Part shown: positions 6,948 to 9,407 of the stretch, piece by piece
Layout: each line of letters starts with the position of its first letter
Numbering within the stretch: the stretch's first letter is position 1
Assembly: GCA_005772945.1 (NCBI GenBank)
Contig: SXIE01000149.1
Coordinates: forward strand, 1 to 9,407
Direction: 5' to 3'
DNA from: Pseudomonadota bacterium
GTDB taxonomy: Bacteria; Myxococcota; UBA9042; PHBI01
DNA length: 9,407 nt
The notes under the pieces: model-generated
Told to the model about the DNA's origin: nothing
The model's database searches: none
The model's input: only the letters and a program-made list of their open reading frames with translations
Translations under genes and position numbers: made by a program

Positions 6948-8384
6948 ATGACGGCACGGCGCTCACCCGCACAATGTCTCGCGATTCTGACGTGCACATT
7001 CGCGGGCGGATTCGCGGCCGCCTGCGCTGGCGACGCGCGGACGAACCCAGATCTCACGAGCGACCTGGCGAGCGACGTCGCGTCCCCTGAGTCCGACGCG
7101 ACCGATGCAACCGACGACGTGAACGACGCGCTGGATTCCGCGCCGCAAGGCGACGTCGAGCCCGCCGACACGACCCCCGTCGGGCCTTCCGATGCGCGCC
7201 TCGCCGAGCTCGCGAGCCTGCGACAGGCGTGCACGTTCAGCGCCGGGGCGAGCTCCGAGGCGACGCTCGGCTTCACGCCTGCCATGCGCAGCGCGCTGCC
7301 GATCGAGCACATCATCGTCACGTTGCAGGAGAATCGCTCGTTCGACCATCACCTCGGGCGCCTGCCGCAGGCGGGGCACAGCGAGGTCGACGGGATCCCC
7401 GCAGGCTACGTCAACATCGACCCCGCGGGTGGGACCGTCGGCCCGGCGCATGCCGTCGACACGTGCATGCAGGGCGACATTCCGCACGACTGGGACAGCA
7501 TGCACCTGCAGTGGCACGACGGCGCGATGGACTACTTCTACGCGGTCGGCGTGCTCGCCAACAATGGTGCGCGCGCCCTCTCGTGGCACGACGAGCGCGA
7601 CCTACCATTCTACTACTGGCTCTATCGCACCTTCGCGATGAGCGACCGGTTCTTCGCGTCGCTGCTCGGTCCTACCGCGCCCAACCGCTGCTTCCTGCTG
7701 GCGGCGACCTCCGAGGGCCTGAAGTCGTCGGTCGGTCTCCCGGTCACCGGGCCCGACATCTTCGACCGGCTCGACGCAGCGGGCGTGTCGTGGGCCGTCT
7801 ATGGACCCGACAGCTGGCGCGTCTTCTACGTCGGGCTGGAGCCGCCACATCCGCGCCTGCTTTCGCACGCGGACTTCTATGCGGCGCTCGCCGCCGGCAC
7901 GTTGCCGGCCGTGTCGTTCGTCGATCAGATCCCGCTTCGCGACGAGCATCCACCGGCCGACGTGCAGGAGGGCGAGGCCTGGGTGCGCGAGCTCGTGACC
8001 GCGCTCATGGCGAGCCCGCTGTGGCCGAAGAGCGCGCTGGTGCTGACCTACGACGAGGCCGGCGGCTTCTTCGACCATGTGCCGCCACCCGCCGCCTGCC
8101 CGCCGAGCGAGAGCCCCGCGGACGCCGCCTTCGATCGCCTCGGCTTCCGCGTGCCGGCCGTCGTCGTGTCGCCATGGGCGCGCCCGGGTCACGTCTCGCA
8201 CGTCGTCAACGATCTCACGTCGGTGACGCGCTTCATCGAGGTCGTACACGACCTGCCTGCGCTCACGGCGCGCGACGCGAACTCGGCGGCGCTGCTCGAT
8301 CTCTTCGACTTCACGACCCCCGCGTTGCTGACCCCGGGCACCCCGCCGGCGGCCGGCACCGGCGGCTGCGCCACGCCTCCCTGA
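6948..8384 (+). CDS. Phospholipase C / acid phosphatase family lipoprotein
   Basis: A 478-residue member of the phosphoesterase family (PF04185 type), which includes bacterial phosphatidylcholine phospholipase C and the AcpA acid phosphatase. Motifs in order are ENRSFDHH at 128-135 (Glu/Asn metal ligands), HDWDSMH at 180-186, SDRFF at 232-236, GPTAPNR at 241-247 (Thr243 the likely nucleophile by family analogy) and TYDEAGGFFDHVPPP with Asp369/Glu370 as further ligands. All expected key residues are present, so a working phosphate-ester hydrolase is likely; lipid versus phosphomonoester substrate cannot be told. The N-terminus is a signal ending at AAAC (Cys26, weak lipobox), then an Asp/Ser/Ala/Thr linker to about residue 75. 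The ATG at 6948 has GAGG 4 nt upstream and opens the signal peptide; an in-frame ATG at 6903 has neither. A surface role in phosphate scavenging or lipid attack fits, by inference. Confidence 0.93.
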   Translation: MTARRSPAQCLAILTCTFAGGFAAACAGDARTNPDLTSDLASDVASPESDATDATDDVNDALDSAPQGDVEPADTTPVGPSDARLAELASLRQACTFSAGASSEATLGFTPAMRSALPIEHIIVTLQENRSFDHHLGRLPQAGHSEVDGIPAGYVNIDPAGGTVGPAHAVDTCMQGDIPHDWDSMHLQWHDGAMDYFYAVGVLANNGARALSWHDERDLPFYYWLYRTFAMSDRFFASLLGPTAPNRCFLLAATSEGLKSSVGLPVTGPDIFDRLDAAGVSWAVYGPDSWRVFYVGLEPPHPRLLSHADFYAALAAGTLPAVSFVDQIPLRDEHPPADVQEGEAWVRELVTALMASPLWPKSALVLTYDEAGGFFDHVPPPAACPPSESPADAAFDRLGFRVPAVVVSPWARPGHVSHVVNDLTSVTRFIEVVHDLPALTARDANSAALLDLFDFTTPALLTPGTPPAAGTGGCATPP

Positions 8385-8386
8385 GC

Positions 8387-8408
8387 CGAGAGCCGCTACC
8401 CGCTCTCG
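8387..8408 (+). terminator. Hairpin between phosphoesterase and next lipoprotein, no T-run
   Basis: A perfect 7-bp stem CGAGAGC/GCTCTCG closes an 8-nt loop just after the phosphoesterase stop. No T-tract follows, so it is a weak terminator, attenuator or mRNA 3'-end stabiliser at best. Confidence 0.3.
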
Positions 8409-8433
8409 CTAACGAATCGATCTATCCACCATC

Positions 8434-8437
8434 GGAG
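8434..8437 (+). promoter_or_regulatory. Ribosome binding site for the lipoprotein at 8443
   Basis: GGAG lies 5 nt before the ATG at 8443, which opens directly into a signal peptide, so this start is well supported. Confidence 0.7.
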
Positions 8438-8442
8438 ACTGC

Positions 8443-9174
8443 ATGCGTATCCATCTGCTGGCCCTCGCCGGCGTCATCACCAGCGCCGCCTGCGGCGACG
8501 CGACGAGCACGAAGCCCGCTAGCGACAGCGCCGCGGACGCCGCGACCGAGGTCGAGGTCCAGCCCGAGGTCGTGGCGGAGACGAGCGAGCCCGAGGTCGT
8601 CGCCGACACCGCGCCGGTCGACACGACCGAGCCGCTCGAGACGGCAACTGCGATGGATGCGGTCGACAGCAGCGACGGCGCCGAGGTGATCGTGTCGGGC
8701 GCGTTCGCGTGCATCGCAGCACCGACGCCCTTCGCCCGCAGCGAGAGCGCGTCGGTGACGCTGCGCGTGCGCCTCGTCGACCCGGCGACGGCGAGCGCAT
8801 GGGCCGGCGCCTCCGTGAAGGCGTGCCACCGCGATGACGCGACCTGTGCCGTCGCGCTGGGCGAGGCGACGACCGTCGCGGACGGCCTCGTGACGCTGGT
8901 CCTGCCTGCCGGCCGGCGCGGCTTCGATGGGTATCTCGAGATCACCGGCACCGGCCTCCAGTCGACGCTTGCGCACATCGATCCGCCGCTCGGCGTCGAC
9001 GCCGCGAGCGCCGTCGACCTCGCGGTGCCCGCGCGCGATGCGCTCGCCGCCGCCGCCGCTGCCGCGGGCGTGACGTTCGACGCCGAGCTCGCGCATGCGC
9101 GCGTGGTGATGCTCGACTGCGACGGGCTGCCGGCCGAAGCCGTCGGCATCGTACCCGTTCAGGGGTGGGCTTGA
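8443..9174 (+). CDS. Lipoprotein with probable carboxypeptidase-regulatory/Ig-like domain
   Basis: A 243-residue protein. A signal peptide ends at SAAC (Cys17), followed by a Glu/Val/Asp/Thr linker to about residue 80 (EVEVQPEVVAET and related). The single beta-rich domain contains VRLVDPATASAWAGASVKAC, a Thr/Val-rich stretch, then DGLVTLVLPAGRRGFDGYLE. This is the pattern of carboxypeptidase-regulatory-like or bacterial Ig-like folds (variable part, turn, DG.vtl.lp.G..G). Such domains bind or space other modules and are not enzymes. Cysteines at FACIA, KACHRDDATC and LDCDG could form disulfides. It lies 58 bp after the phosphoesterase and has its own good ribosome site. The protein stops soon after DCDGLPAEAVG, where I would expect another strand or domain, so a C-terminal truncation is possible. 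Family assignment is from pattern only. Confidence 0.75.
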   Translation: MRIHLLALAGVITSAACGDATSTKPASDSAADAATEVEVQPEVVAETSEPEVVADTAPVDTTEPLETATAMDAVDSSDGAEVIVSGAFACIAAPTPFARSESASVTLRVRLVDPATASAWAGASVKACHRDDATCAVALGEATTVADGLVTLVLPAGRRGFDGYLEITGTGLQSTLAHIDPPLGVDAASAVDLAVPARDALAAAAAAAGVTFDAELAHARVVMLDCDGLPAEAVGIVPVQGWA

Positions 9175-9206
9175 GCCGGTAATCGCGCCGTGCGACCTCG
9201 GTCCGC

Positions 9207-9407
9207 ATGACAACGACAACCATCGAACAACTCGAAAAGCACATCGAACACATGATCCGCGCGCACCTCGCGGAGTGCCGGCGACGGGCGGCCGCGGCGG
9301 TGGAGCGCGGATTCGCGTCGACGCGTGCGAGACCGAAGGTGACCCACGGCAAGCCACGCCAGGCGGGTCGGCGGCGTACCCCCGATGAGATCAGCAAGCT
9401 GGGCGAG
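9207..9407 (+). CDS. N-terminus of small basic protein, possibly DNA-binding (3' end beyond window)
   Basis: Sixty-seven codons are visible, open to the window edge. The start MTTTTIEQLEKHIEHMIRAH looks like an amphipathic helix suited to dimerisation. A basic, Arg/Lys-rich segment follows, then RRTPDEISKLGE, which resembles the entry to a small helix-turn-helix module of a kind I associate with short Myxococcota DNA-binding proteins. That link is from memory and the domain itself is outside the window. No signal peptide is present, unlike its neighbours. The first 45 bases are clearly more A-rich than the flanking genes. No Shine-Dalgarno is seen before the ATG, 32 bp after the previous stop. 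Confidence 0.6.
   Translation, partial: MTTTTIEQLEKHIEHMIRAHLAECRRRAAAAVERGFASTRARPKVTHGKPRQAGRRRTPDEISKLGE

Noticed and set aside
5540..7321. Long minus-strand frame (593 codons) opposite the propeller and phosphoesterase genes
   Set aside because: It crosses two well-supported genes and their spacer, its translation is Arg/Ala/Gly/Val-rich with no domain, and long open antisense frames are expected at this GC content.

Overview
The window is about 9.4 kb of very GC-rich, densely coding bacterial DNA. Three things suggest a Myxococcota-type (former Deltaproteobacteria) chromosome: the high GC content, a run of exported lipoproteins with long Asp/Glu/Thr/Ser/Val linkers right after the lipobox cysteine, and a Cys-rich tail on one of them. 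This placement rests on style and remembered family habits, not on a marker gene. I see no tRNA, rRNA, CRISPR array, insertion sequence or phage gene.

Left half, minus strand (read from 3775 down to 1): a lipoprotein with a low-complexity linker and a probable TolB/PD40-like beta-propeller (2630-3775), then a NodB-type polysaccharide deacetylase (1578-2501), then a radical SAM protein with a B12-domain-like N-terminus (1-1581, cut by the window edge). The deacetylase stop and the radical SAM start overlap as TTGA, so these two are probably translationally coupled. The lipoprotein lies 128 bp upstream and may or may not belong to the same transcript.

Right half, plus strand: a lipoprotein with a His/Cys arrangement resembling clan CD (caspase-like) peptidases and a six-cysteine tail (3963-5522); an Asp-box beta-propeller lipoprotein overlapping it by ATGA (5519-6811); a phospholipase C/acid phosphatase-family lipoprotein (6948-8384); a short lipoprotein with a probable carboxypeptidase-regulatory/Ig-like domain (8443-9174); and the start of a small basic protein, perhaps DNA-binding (9207-9407, cut by the window edge). 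The two halves diverge from a 187-bp spacer at 3776-3962.

Five consecutive genes (2630-9174) therefore appear to encode lipid-anchored envelope or surface proteins. The caspase-like/propeller pair, with its 4-nt overlap, is the best candidate for an undescribed two-component surface system. The deacetylase/radical SAM pair is a plausible envelope-glycan or lipid modification unit of unknown product. Functions beyond the family level are inference.
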